A DNA stretch of 64,000 nucleotides from Psychrobacter sp. Choline-02u-9 (lineage in GTDB: Bacteria > Pseudomonadota > Gammaproteobacteria > Pseudomonadales > Moraxellaceae). The notes below the pieces were generated by a model that was not told where the DNA came from, made no database searches, and saw nothing but the letters and a program-made list of their open reading frames with translations. How positions within the stretch are numbered: the stretch's first letter is position 1; each line of letters begins with the position of its first letter. The stretch is from NCBI RefSeq assembly GCF_002836505.1, contig NZ_PJBF01000058.1, forward strand, positions 124,001 to 188,000, read 5' to 3'. The position numbers and the translations under genes are program-made. Below, in pieces: positions 37,716 through 47,159 of this stretch.

Positions 37716-39056
37716 TTATGCTAGCTCATCTAATCGTATGCGTACTACTTTATCAGTAATGGTCTCTAACTTTTCAATTTTTTCGATAGCAAGATTCATC
37801 TGACTCTCGACCACAGGTAGCGTCAAAATAATCACTGGCACTTGACCTACTTTATGCGCAGGTTTTTGCAAGATTGCATCAATATTGATACCGGCATCAC
37901 TTAGGATGCGCGTGATATCTGCCAGTACGCCTGGGCTATCATAAGCATGCACACGCAAATAATAGCCAGTTACCATCTGATCAGCGCGCAATATAGGCGT
38001 GTCTGATAGCTGGTCAGGGATAAATGCTAAATGTGGAACATGATGCCCAGTGTTGCTTTGATCGTCGCGGTCTTTGCTACCCAGCACACGAACCAAATCC
38101 ATGACATCGGCCATCACTGCAGAAGCGGTTGCACCAGCACCAGCGCCATCGCCGCAATAGAGCGTCTGGCCTAGCGGATGTGAGTTGACCAATACTGCGT
38201 TTTTCACACCATTGACGTTCGCCAATAGCGCATCTTGTGGAATAAGTGTCGGATGTACGCGTAGTTCAACCCCTGCGTCACCATCGTTTTCGCTATCGCG
38301 GCGTACTGCAAACCCTAAATGCTTGATACGGTAACCAAGTTCTTCGGCATAGTTCACGTCTTGCAGGGTAATACCAGTAATACCTTCACAGTAAACTTTA
38401 TCGAACTGTAGCGGGATACCAAAAGCGATAGAGGCGAGTAGCGCTAATTTATGAGCGGCATCAATACCTTCAACATCGAAAGTAGGATCTGCTTCTGCGT
38501 AACCTAACTCTTGCGCTTCGCTCAATACGTCAGCAAAAGGACGACCCTTATCACGCATTTCTGTCATGATAAAGTTACCAGTACCGTTGATGATACCCGC
38601 GAGCCAGTCGATTTTGTTGGCAGCCAATGCTTCACGCATTACCTTGATAATCGGAATGCCGCCTGCTACCGCTGCTTCATAAGCAACATGCACATTGTTT
38701 TCTTCAGCTAAGGCAAAAATCTCATTGCCGTGTTCAGCGAGTAGAGCCTTGTTTGCCGTAACCACATGTTTGCCGTTTTTAATGGCTTGCATAATGACGT
38801 CTTTGGCTAAGGTGGTACCACCAATCACTTCGATAACAATATCGACATTATCGCTTGCGGCAATTGCCATCAGATCGCTGTTTTGCATGATATTGGCATC
38901 AATATCATCACGCTGACGACGCGTACCGACTTCGGTAATAATAATGTCGCGTCCGCTACGGCGTTTTAGCTCATTTAAATTGTCATTGATCAGATTGATC
39001 ACGCCCGTTCCGACGGTGCCTAGACCAAGTATCGCTAGTTTGATGGAATTACTCAC
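37716..39056 (-). CDS. hom: Homoserine dehydrogenase
   Basis: Reduces aspartate semialdehyde to homoserine in threonine and methionine synthesis; 446 aa, the single-function type. The NAD(P)-binding loop GLGTVGTG lies at residues 11-18. The catalytic region has NGTGNFIMTEM and GYAEADPTFDVEGIDAAHKLALL. The C-terminal ACT domain (about 350-430, beginning YYLRVHAYDSPGVLADITRIL) gives allosteric control, usually by threonine. dsbC lies upstream on the same strand, an order known from Pseudomonas, but 450 nt separate them here. No thrC is seen nearby. Confidence 0.95.
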   Translation of the reverse strand: MSNSIKLAILGLGTVGTGVINLINDNLNELKRRSGRDIIITEVGTRRQRDDIDANIMQNSDLMAIAASDNVDIVIEVIGGTTLAKDVIMQAIKNGKHVVTANKALLAEHGNEIFALAEENNVHVAYEAAVAGGIPIIKVMREALAANKIDWLAGIINGTGNFIMTEMRDKGRPFADVLSEAQELGYAEADPTFDVEGIDAAHKLALLASIAFGIPLQFDKVYCEGITGITLQDVNYAEELGYRIKHLGFAVRRDSENDGDAGVELRVHPTLIPQDALLANVNGVKNAVLVNSHPLGQTLYCGDGAGAGATASAVMADVMDLVRVLGSKDRDDQSNTGHHVPHLAFIPDQLSDTPILRADQMVTGYYLRVHAYDSPGVLADITRILSDAGINIDAILQKPAHKVGQVPVIILTLPVVESQMNLAIEKIEKLETITDKVVRIRLDELA

Positions 39057-39279
39057 AGTATCCTCAAGAGGTTAAATATAATGAAGTCAGTATAAGCGAT
39101 GACAGTGTCAAATGAGTCTGCGACATCAAACATAACGTCTGTGCGCATTGTCAAGTGCTGCCTGCCTATCTGCTTCATCATAGTTGAATAAAAAAAGATC
39201 GAATAAAAAAGGTGTTACTCATTTTGCATCGCGCTTTATCGTATCATACCGACAAGGCATTGTGACGTCTATACAATCT

Positions 39280-39374
39280 CATAAAAGCCAATGTTCTGAA
39301 TGTTAACGTCATAAAAGCCAATGTTCTGAAGGTTGATGTCATAAAGGCTAAGATTACAAAGACAACGTCATCAA
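39280..39374. repeat. Three-copy 30-bp direct tandem repeat
   Basis: CATAAAAGCCAATGTTCTGA begins copies at 39280 and 39310. A diverged third copy begins at 39340, and a truncated start (CATCAAGG) at 39369. The first two copies differ at only a few bases in the ten after the shared part. No open frame runs through it in any convincing way. Confidence 0.85.
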
Positions 39375-39447
39375 GGTTATATCAGCTTACGATTATAAAA
39401 AAGCGATAGCTTCAATCTTGTTTGGCATATGTATATGTCATTTATGC

Positions 39448-39486
39448 TTGGTTACTCATATTAGTCGCTCTAATATGAGTAACCAA
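39448..39486. terminator. Perfect hairpin downstream of dsbC, without T-run
   Basis: TTGGTTACTCATATTAG and its exact reverse complement flank a TCGCT loop, 18 nt past the dsbC stop on the minus strand. No T-run follows on either strand, so it may stabilise the mRNA 3' end or act with another factor instead of terminating on its own. Confidence 0.5.
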
Positions 39487-39504
39487 TACTGATAACTCAA
39501 ATGA

Positions 39505-40359
39505 TTAGTTAGCGCCTACCGCTTGTGCCAATTCTGCTGCAGGTAAGTAGCCACCTACTTGTTGTCCTGTTTCGGTAAACACCGCAGGCGTACCGCGCAC
39601 GCCAAGTCTTGAGCCTAGAGCCATATGTTCTTGTACAGGGTTGGCACAGCTAGGGGCTTGTACGTTAGCACCGATTTTTGCTTGATCCATCGCAGCTTTA
39701 CGATCCTGACTACACCAGATCGCTTCCATCTTTGGTACAGACTCTTGACTGCGTGGCCATGCCAGATAACGAACCTCGATACCACGCGCATTGATATCAT
39801 CCATTTCAGAATGTAGTTTACGACAGTAGCCACAGTCTGCGTCGGTAAAGGCATAGATGACAGCCTTGGTTTCACCTTTTGCTGGATAAATCACCATGTC
39901 TTTTTTATCGACGGCTTTTAGCGCTTCTTGTGCTGTCGTAGCAACTAGGGCAGCACTGATATCAACCGGAGCAGCATCACCCACAGCAATGATCTGACCT
40001 TGAATAATATGCTTGCCAGCTTTATCAGTAAAGAAAGAAGGTAGACCTTCAGCGGTCACCCAATAAATACCATCCATATCTGTCGGTACAGCTGAAACGA
40101 TAGTTTCCTCGATACCAGAGCTTTTTAGGTTCGCCTGTAACGCCTTCACCACGGTTGCATCATTACCAGCTGAGGGATTAGTAGCAGTAGTATTTGTCTG
40201 TGCAGCGTTTACAACGCTAGTATTGCTGGTTGCATCAGCGGCATTGTTTGAGCAGCCAGCAGCGATACCAACTAGCAGCGCACTCATCATAAAACGAGAT
40301 AGAACGGTACGAGAAAGGGCATTACGCAAGGTGGTATTTTGGATAGTGGGGAACGGCAT
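39505..40359 (-). CDS. dsbC: DsbC-family protein disulfide isomerase, possibly lipid-anchored
   Basis: A periplasmic disulfide isomerase of 284 aa. The C-terminal thioredoxin domain has the active site C176-GY-C179 in FTDADCGYCRKL. The N-terminal dimerisation domain is recognisable by VKALQANLKSSGIEETIVSAVPTDMDGIYWV. The signal segment (MMSALLVGIAAG) ends at C36 in AAGC, an acceptable though not ideal lipobox, so membrane anchoring is possible. A Thr/Asn/Ala-rich linker follows. DsbD (9775-11895) is the expected reductant. Confidence 0.9.
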   Translation of the reverse strand: MPFPTIQNTTLRNALSRTVLSRFMMSALLVGIAAGCSNNAADATSNTSVVNAAQTNTTATNPSAGNDATVVKALQANLKSSGIEETIVSAVPTDMDGIYWVTAEGLPSFFTDKAGKHIIQGQIIAVGDAAPVDISAALVATTAQEALKAVDKKDMVIYPAKGETKAVIYAFTDADCGYCRKLHSEMDDINARGIEVRYLAWPRSQESVPKMEAIWCSQDRKAAMDQAKIGANVQAPSCANPVQEHMALGSRLGVRGTPAVFTETGQQVGGYLPAAELAQAVGAN

Positions 40360-40764
40360 ACGGGTTTCCTATAGGCATCGCGCCTAATCATGAGTTCGTT
40401 ATAAAAAGCGCTATGAACTTTTCTATATAGTAATGTGTCTTGGCAGTGTTTTAAAGGTCTAACATTGAAGAAGTTTTTATAACTTATTGATAATAAAAGA
40501 TAGGTAGTAATAGCCTTCATATTACCATATTTACGCCAAATAATAGCAAAGGGAAGGCAGCCAAGAAGTATCAATAAAGCCAACTTTAAAGAATAGCTAT
40601 CAACATAAATTCAAAAAACAAGATACATTTGTGCTATTTAACATAGTTGCTTGAACTTGTAATCTATGGCTAATCGCATTGTTTCTATAAAAATCTGTAT
40701 AAAGTGCATTGTATGAACCATTTGAGAACGACTTACTTTAACAAATTTGCTTTAAGGAGCACAC
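40360..40764. other. Divergent region between dsbC and the DUF808 gene
   Basis: About 400 nt of A+T-rich DNA with no supported gene. AAGGAG at 40752-40757 serves the downstream plus-strand gene. Promoters could not be assigned. Confidence 0.5.
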
Positions 40765-41706
40765 ATGGCAGGTGCCAGTTTATTAACCTTACTCGATGAC
40801 ATCAGCGTCTTAATGGATGATGTGAGCGTCATGACCAAAGTTGCCGCCAAAAAAACCGCGGGCTTAGTTGGTGATGATTTAGCACTCAATGCCGAGCAGG
40901 TCACAGGGGTTAAGCCAAATCGTGAGCTCCCCGTCATTTGGGCAGTGGCCAAAGGCTCTGCCGTGAACAAAGTGATTTTAGTACCAGCGGCACTATTGAT
41001 CAGTTATTTTATACCGTGGTTGATTACTCCGCTATTGATGATCGGAGGGTTATACCTGAGTTATGAAGGGGCTGAGAAGGTCATTCACAAGTTTTGGCCG
41101 AAATTGTTGCCTCATGATGAAGAGCAAAATGCTCGTTTAAAAGCCAATGCAGATGAGTCGGTAGATTTGGTCGCGTTTGAAAAGGACAAAATCAAAGGTG
41201 CCATACGTACCGATTTTATCTTATCAGCTGAGATTATTGTTATCTCTTTAGGCGCAATTACAGCAGCTGGTGGCGATATTGTCCAAAAAGGCATCGTACT
41301 TTCGATAGTGGCTGCTGTCGTGACTGTCGGTATTTACGGCTTAGTTGCAGGCATCGTAAAGATTGATGATGCGGGTCTGCATTTGATTGAAAACTCACAA
41401 GCAGGTGATAGTAAGCGCAAGTTTGGCGAGTTTATGCTTGCAGCTGCGCCAAAGATTATGAAGTTTTTATCCATAGCGGGCACGATTGCGATGTTCTTGG
41501 TGGGCGGCGGTATTATCGTTCACGGTACCGGCTTTTTGCATCACAGTGTAGAAGACATTGCCCATCTTACTGGGGTATTTGAAGGGTTAACCGCGTCATT
41601 GTTAAATGGATTGGTCGGACTGATTGTTGGCGCTATTGTAGTAGCTATTGTTACTACTATTGGCAAAATGCGTGGTAAAGATGACACAGCGTCTTCTGCA
41701 CATTAA
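40765..41706 (+). CDS. DUF808 (YedI-like) inner-membrane protein
   Basis: A 313-aa membrane protein of the DUF808 family, function unknown. The hallmark start MAGASLLTLLDDISVLMDDVSVMTKVAAKKTAGLVGDDLALNA is present, followed by hydrophobic segments near residues 70-97, 150-172, 176-198, 228-255 and 278-300. AAGGAG lies 8 nt before the ATG. It is a single gene flanked by a bidirectional terminator shared with rne. Confidence 0.92.
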   Translation: MAGASLLTLLDDISVLMDDVSVMTKVAAKKTAGLVGDDLALNAEQVTGVKPNRELPVIWAVAKGSAVNKVILVPAALLISYFIPWLITPLLMIGGLYLSYEGAEKVIHKFWPKLLPHDEEQNARLKANADESVDLVAFEKDKIKGAIRTDFILSAEIIVISLGAITAAGGDIVQKGIVLSIVAAVVTVGIYGLVAGIVKIDDAGLHLIENSQAGDSKRKFGEFMLAAAPKIMKFLSIAGTIAMFLVGGGIIVHGTGFLHHSVEDIAHLTGVFEGLTASLLNGLVGLIVGAIVVAIVTTIGKMRGKDDTASSAH

Positions 41707-41766
41707 GCTTATCTGCTTTCTATTGTCTCTCGTTTGAATTAGCAAGTAAGTTTGACTGTATTAAGA

Positions 41767-41804
41767 TAAAAAGCCCCAAAGCTACAAATAGCTTTGGGGC
41801 TTTT
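41767..41804. terminator. Bidirectional terminator between the DUF808 gene and rne
   Basis: AAAAGCCCCAAAGCTA pairs perfectly with TAGCTTTGGGGCTTTT over a CAAA loop; both genes converge on it. Confidence 0.92.
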
Positions 41805-41822
41805 ACATTTGAGCTTATATGA

Positions 41823-44800
41823 CTAGCTGTCGCTGTCTACATCATCAGATGCGAGCTTTTCAGCCTGCGTCGGCTTCTTATGATCCATCTTAGGCTTACG
41901 ACTGCGCGCCTTTGGTACTTTTGGCGTAGTCAGATTAAACATACCAGTCTGTGGAAGCAATTGCTCAGCCACATTTTCGATCATGTTTTTATAGCTGGCT
42001 ATGGTCGTCTTAGACTTAGCTGCCTGACTGTCATCTTTGCTAGCCTCTTTAGTAGCTTCTACTACTACCGATTCAGTCGTCTGCTCAGTCTCTAACACGT
42101 TTTCTGCAGCATTTTCTACTTCATTGCCAGTTTGCTCTGCAGGGATTTCGACTTCTGCATCCTTAGCTTCTGACTGAGCGCGCTCGACTTCTAGCAAGTG
42201 CTCACTATCAGCACTGACATTTTCTGTCTGTGTCTGATTGGCGAGGGCAGTCGCTTCAACGTCATGCGCATCGACTTCGTTATTGGTTTGCTCGACGGTA
42301 GCTTGTTCAGCAGGTACGCTCAATACAGTGGGTTCCTGATAATCAGGGTGCTGTCCGCGCGGATCGTTGCTAGCACGCTTAGTGATAGCACGTGGCTCAA
42401 CGTCTGTCTTACCTTGTGCTGCTGCGAATTGACTGACGGCTTGAGTCATCACTTCAAAGCGTGCAAGGTAGTCGGCAGCCAATGGTTGATAGCCATAATT
42501 GCTAAAGTCAAAGCTCTGGCTAGCAGCATCAGAGCTATTATCAGCACTCTGAGATTGCTCATTATGCAACGCAATAGTCGCGATAAAGCAGTTGATAATG
42601 CCTTCTTCTGCTAAGCGCGTTTGCGCCTCTGGTAGCGTGGCACGAATAAACTCACCAACCGTGCCACGTATTGCTGGCACATTAGTGGCAGCTGGCTTGT
42701 TCGCTTGAGCAGCTTGCTGAGCGAGTACTACACGTGGATCGTTACTCGCTTGCCCAAATTTCTCAGCAGTCACGTAACGTGTGCCAAATAGTGCTTCATG
42801 GGTTAGCTCAAGTGCTGAGTTACTCACATTACTTGTGCTTGCACTATTACTGTCAGCCTGAGTACTTTGAGCTTCATTACTCTTACTCACATTTTCAGCA
42901 GTCTTGGTTTTCTGCTGTTTTGGAGTCTGAGTTTCTTTAGCTTCCTCTACGTCAGCAGTTACCGATGTTGGAGCTTCCGCTTTACTTTCGGTGTCACTCG
43001 TAGAAGTCGATGCTGCCTCTACAGCTACAGGTGCTTTTTCCTCTTCAGCAGCCTGCTGATGCTTAGGCGCGTCGTTCTGCATCTTAGCTTGTTCGGTAGA
43101 TTCACGCTTATCGTCATTTACCTGATTAGCATGGGTTTCCACCGTACTTTTTCCGTTATCGCTTTTCTTATCAGCGTTCGGCGCACTGGTGTTTTGCTTA
43201 TCAGTGTTCTGCTCATTGCTACTGTGTTTGTCAGTAGGTTTTTGAGCAGCTGTTTCGTTTGAACGCTCATCTTTTGCTACGTTATTTGTCGCGCTTTGCT
43301 GCTCACTAGGCTGAGTTTTGGCCTGTGTGGATTTGCTATCATCTAAAGATAGATGCACCACTTCAGGGGCTTTTAACTCAGTTGGCGCTTCATTGACCTG
43401 TAGCACGACCTCGTTAGGGTCTTGATTGCGACGTGCACTATGCTGATTTTTGCTATTGGCAGCATCGTTGTTTCTAGCGTTCTGCTGTTTGCCCTGCTTA
43501 ACGTTGTCAGCCGTTAGTGTCTCACCGCGCTCTAGCTTACCGCGTGAGCCGCGTTGGCTATGCGATTTACGCTTAGTACGAGTTTGCTCATCTGCTTTAG
43601 AGCTGTTTTCGTTATCAGCATCACTGCGCTCGCTTGCGTTACGATTGCTGTTCTGTTGACTGCTATCTTGGCGGTTATTACGATTGCGATCGTTCGTGCG
43701 TCTGTTATCGTTTTGACGCTTGTCTTGCTGTCTTTGGTCTTGAGTATCAGACGATTTGTCATCAGCATTGTTTGAGTTAGTACTTTCTGAGCTACTGTTT
43801 ACGTTGCCAGTATCCTCGTCAGTTGTCTCTTTTCTTTGACGCGGCTTAGAAGATCTAGACTTACGCGGCTTACGTCTTCTTCTGTCTTCATTGCTGCTGT
43901 CGTCAGCATCGCTGTCATTACGACGCGCCTGTTGACGGTTAGCGTTATTATCTGACTGTTGGCTTTCGTTTTTCTGACTGTTGCTTTGTTGAGTTGGCTG
44001 CTCACCAGTTGCAGCTGCACTATTCAATGCATTGCTATCAACTTGACCAAACGAGCCTAAGCTTTGCGCGCCCGTGTTTACTAGCGCTTCGATTGCTTCA
44101 GCGGCATCTCGGCTACTGACACTAGGCGTCGTAGTGGCTTGTGGTGCTTGAGCAAATAGGTTTGATAACCACGCAACGGCTTTTGGTTGAGCAGTAGCTT
44201 CGACACTCTGTGTCTGCGGTGCTACTGGAGCGGCGACAATAGCGGTTTTATTGGCTTGCGGTGCATGTGCAGGCGACACATCGTTGGTGTTTTTATGATT
44301 ACGACGATCATTGCTATGATTTACCGTATCGTTCTGTGCTTGCGTAGCTGCGGCCTGCTGTGTGTTTGAGCGGCTCTGCTTATCATCTGCAGTTTTACGA
44401 GGCTGGCGAGTAGGCTGCTGTTCAGGACGCTCTTTTTCAGCAGTCTGCCAGTCAACGTTGTAGCCAAGGTCACTATGCTCTTGTTGCTGAGTATCAGTGA
44501 TACGTTCATAGCTCGATGGTGCAAAGCCATCACGGTTGAAGTGCAGCTTGAAGTTTGGTGATTCTAAATGCGCGTGTGGCAAAATAGTGATACGCGTGCC
44601 ACTGTCTTGCTCAAGATAAACCAAGCTGTCGCGCTTTTCATTTAATAAGAATGCCGCGATGTCTGTCGGGACTTCTGCTTGTACTTCACCTTGACGTTCT
44701 TTAAGGGCGATTTGCTCAATTTGACGCATGATAGATAGCGACAATGAGCGCAAGTCACGAATCATACCGTTGCCATGACAACGTGGGCAGATATAGCCTG

Positions 44801-45986
44801 TTGACTCCTCTAATGAAGGACGTAGACGCTGACGGCTCATTTCCATCAAACCAAACTTAGAGATATCACCAAACTGAACGCGCGCACGATCATATTTGGT
44901 CGCGTCGATTAGACGTTTTTCTACTTCTTTTTGGTGCTTATTGTCATTCATGTCAATGAAATCAATAACGATCAAACCACCCATATCACGCAAACGAAGC
45001 TGACGAGCAATCTCGTCAGCTGCTTCTAAGTTGGTATGGTAAGCGGTCTCAGCAACGTCTGAACCTTTGGTTGACTTAGCTGAGTTAATGTCGATAGAGA
45101 CTAGTGCTTCTGTTTGGTCAATAACGATTGAACCACCTGATGGCAGACGAACTTCACGCTGATAAGCGGTTTCGATTTGTTTTTCGATATTAAAGCGCGA
45201 AAACATCGGCTCATAGTCAGTATATTTGCGTAGCTTTTCGGCTTGTTTTGGCATTACCGCATCGATAAACCCAGCCGCTTCAATATAAGCATTTTCGTTA
45301 TCAATCCAAATCTCAGCAATATCATCACGCAAATAATCGCGAACAGCACGTGTGACAACGCCCGCTTCTTGGTGAACCAAGCGCGGTGATGGGTATTTTT
45401 GGTTTTGTTCTTGAATGGCTTGCCAAATGTTGAGCAAGTGGTTTAGATCGTGCTGTAAGTCTTCTTGTGTTTTACCAATACCAGCAGTACGGATGATGAC
45501 ACTCATGCCTTTTGGTAAATCAAGATTGCTCAGCATACGCTTCATATCTTCGCGCAGTTTACCCGAGATTTGACGTGAGATACCACCACCGCGAGGGTTG
45601 TTCGGCATTAATACCAGATAGCGACCGGCTAATGACACATACGTCGATAGGGCAGCGCCTTTATTACCGCGCTCTTCTTTTTCGACTTGGACGATTAGCT
45701 CGTCGCCTTCTTTAATCAGTTTTTTGATGTTTTCGTCGCGTGGGTTGCCGCTTAGGTATTCAGCAGAGATTTCACGAATCGGCAAAAATCCTTGACGCTG
45801 AGAACCGTATTCGACAAATACTGCTTCAAGCGATGGCTCGACACGGGTCACATGACCTTTGTAAATGTTAGATTTTTTTTGCTCGCGAGTACGGTTTTCT
45901 AGGTCGAAATCGTACAGGTGGTTGCCTTTACATAAGGCGACACGAATCTCTTCGTTTTGAGTAGCGTTGATCAAAATGCGTTTCAT
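41823..45986 (-). CDS. rne: Ribonuclease E with a very long disordered C-terminal half
   Basis: The essential endoribonuclease for mRNA decay and rRNA/tRNA processing. The catalytic half (residues 1 to about 520) is canonical: MKRILINATQNEEIRVAL start, S1 domain, DNase I-like metal site residues in VSIDINSAKSTKG and LIVIDFIDM, and the zinc-link CPRCHGNG that holds the tetramer. The remaining 850 or so residues are low-complexity, rich in Gln, Asn, Asp, Glu, Thr and Ser, with Arg/Lys-rich clusters (RRRRKPRKSRSSKPRQRK) that probably bind RNA. E. coli RNase E has 1061 residues, so the tail here is unusually long at a total of 1387. Near its end it has a conserved-looking GEFIRATLPEAQTRLAEEG block. 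Confidence 0.96.
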   Translation of the reverse strand: MKRILINATQNEEIRVALCKGNHLYDFDLENRTREQKKSNIYKGHVTRVEPSLEAVFVEYGSQRQGFLPIREISAEYLSGNPRDENIKKLIKEGDELIVQVEKEERGNKGAALSTYVSLAGRYLVLMPNNPRGGGISRQISGKLREDMKRMLSNLDLPKGMSVIIRTAGIGKTQEDLQHDLNHLLNIWQAIQEQNQKYPSPRLVHQEAGVVTRAVRDYLRDDIAEIWIDNENAYIEAAGFIDAVMPKQAEKLRKYTDYEPMFSRFNIEKQIETAYQREVRLPSGGSIVIDQTEALVSIDINSAKSTKGSDVAETAYHTNLEAADEIARQLRLRDMGGLIVIDFIDMNDNKHQKEVEKRLIDATKYDRARVQFGDISKFGLMEMSRQRLRPSLEESTGYICPRCHGNGMIRDLRSLSLSIMRQIEQIALKERQGEVQAEVPTDIAAFLLNEKRDSLVYLEQDSGTRITILPHAHLESPNFKLHFNRDGFAPSSYERITDTQQQEHSDLGYNVDWQTAEKERPEQQPTRQPRKTADDKQSRSNTQQAAATQAQNDTVNHSNDRRNHKNTNDVSPAHAPQANKTAIVAAPVAPQTQSVEATAQPKAVAWLSNLFAQAPQATTTPSVSSRDAAEAIEALVNTGAQSLGSFGQVDSNALNSAAATGEQPTQQSNSQKNESQQSDNNANRQQARRNDSDADDSSNEDRRRRKPRKSRSSKPRQRKETTDEDTGNVNSSSESTNSNNADDKSSDTQDQRQQDKRQNDNRRTNDRNRNNRQDSSQQNSNRNASERSDADNENSSKADEQTRTKRKSHSQRGSRGKLERGETLTADNVKQGKQQNARNNDAANSKNQHSARRNQDPNEVVLQVNEAPTELKAPEVVHLSLDDSKSTQAKTQPSEQQSATNNVAKDERSNETAAQKPTDKHSSNEQNTDKQNTSAPNADKKSDNGKSTVETHANQVNDDKRESTEQAKMQNDAPKHQQAAEEEKAPVAVEAASTSTSDTESKAEAPTSVTADVEEAKETQTPKQQKTKTAENVSKSNEAQSTQADSNSASTSNVSNSALELTHEALFGTRYVTAEKFGQASNDPRVVLAQQAAQANKPAATNVPAIRGTVGEFIRATLPEAQTRLAEEGIINCFIATIALHNEQSQSADNSSDAASQSFDFSNYGYQPLAADYLARFEVMTQAVSQFAAAQGKTDVEPRAITKRASNDPRGQHPDYQEPTVLSVPAEQATVEQTNNEVDAHDVEATALANQTQTENVSADSEHLLEVERAQSEAKDAEVEIPAEQTGNEVENAAENVLETEQTTESVVVEATKEASKDDSQAAKSKTTIASYKNMIENVAEQLLPQTGMFNLTTPKVPKARSRKPKMDHKKPTQAEKLASDDVDSDS

Positions 45987-47159
45987 ATTTGTATCCTATG
46001 AGTACGCATGACAACGATAAGACAGTCTTTAGGACATAGTGGCAAGTGTGGCTAATATTGTGATTAGCGTGTGTAGATGTTCATTAACGGTAGAACGTAA
46101 ATCGTGGGTTTATAAAGCACATGGGCTTTTTCAATGGCTTCTTTTTTACCTGAAGTAATGAGCGGCGCTCAGATTAATATCAGTAATATAGGGTGTAAGG
46201 CTACGGTACTTATATTTTATCATCAGTAAACTTGGTACATATATGATTGGGTCAGCGAGTCAAAGCGCTCTTATTCTCAGTACGTTCTATTGGTAGTGAT
46301 TTCAGCGCACGTTGTAAGCGTGGGCGAGGGTCAGTTACAGTTCTAAAAAATACTGATATTAAAAAGGCGTAGTGCTGTTGCCATTCATCCATCAAAGTCT
46401 AACAATAATATCGCGGTCATGATTGCTACTATTATAGTGGCGTCACTCAGCAGTTGTTTATTCAGGCGAAGCAATTGGTTACTCTTTGTTTATCGTTCTT
46501 TGTATAGCGTCAATAATATCTTGGGTGTCTCAAGGTTAGGTGTCGCAGCTTTTGTTATCAGCGGGGCGTACTTGGCAAACAGAGTAATGGACCAGCTTGT
46601 CAGCGTGGTATCGTATTTACATTGTTATCGTCATCTGTTTGACCACCAATACTTAGGCAGCTATCGAGTTACTTTTCGATCCTAACGTTAAACTACCCAT
46701 ACTTGCTCAACTATGCTGGCATAAAGAACCATCAGATAAATAGTCATTAAATAATGATTGGTTATCGAGTACGGTCGTTGTCATGCAATTAGTGAGTCAG
46801 TGTTGTATGGTAATCGGTTAATAAGCTGATTTATTATCAGCGTGATCAACGCGATGGTATTTAGTGTCACTATTTATTTTATGGTACCGAATAACATTCA
46901 GTACAGTATTTTTAATTTGTAGGGCTATATTTGGTAAGTAATACCTCTAAATAAAAATGCGCCCTAAAATCAGATGAAACGTGTCAGGTCAGCAGGATAA
47001 ATAGTGTCTACCTCTTTACTAGCAAGTAATAGAAAACTGACAAGCAATAAAACGGTGGTCAACTATTTGTAACAACAATGATTATTGCTGTCGCCTCTGC
47101 TTAATTGTCGCTCAACATGCTAAACTATAGCAAATCTTTGTGTAAATACCTAACTAAAA
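45987..47159. other. 1.17-kb non-coding region between divergent rne and rluC
   Basis: The longest gap in the window. It holds the promoters and leaders of both genes. In E. coli rne has a long autoregulated 5' leader, so part of this region may be a similar leader; no fold could be verified by eye. An 88-codon plus-strand frame at 46419-46685 has no ribosome-binding site and an unlikely composition. A small hairpin CTGAT/ATCAG occurs near 46828. Confidence 0.6.

Larger units (their letters stand above)
39057..39504. other. Region between dsbC and hom with a tandem repeat and a perfect hairpin
   Basis: This 448-nt gap carries a 30-bp tandem repeat (39280-39374) and a perfect 17-bp inverted repeat (39448-39486), described separately. 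The sequence next to hom must contain its promoter. No threonine leader peptide or riboswitch-like fold was recognised. Confidence 0.6.

Noticed and set aside
37716..39504. A threonine attenuator or riboswitch before hom.
   Set aside because: No Thr/Ile-rich leader peptide, no aptamer-like conserved stretch and no terminator/antiterminator pair could be read upstream of hom.
40287..40583. A 98-codon minus-strand frame upstream of dsbC.
   Set aside because: It overlaps the 5' end of dsbC in another frame and has no ribosome-binding site; dsbC itself has a convincing signal segment.
42198..44369. Several plus- and minus-strand frames of 60-138 codons overlapping rne.
   Set aside because: They are shadows of the low-complexity Gln/Asn/Asp tail of RNase E, with Cys/Leu/Phe/Arg-rich translations unlike real proteins.
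46419..46685. An 88-codon plus-strand frame in the rne-rluC gap.
   Set aside because: No ribosome-binding site, improbable composition and no recognisable domain.
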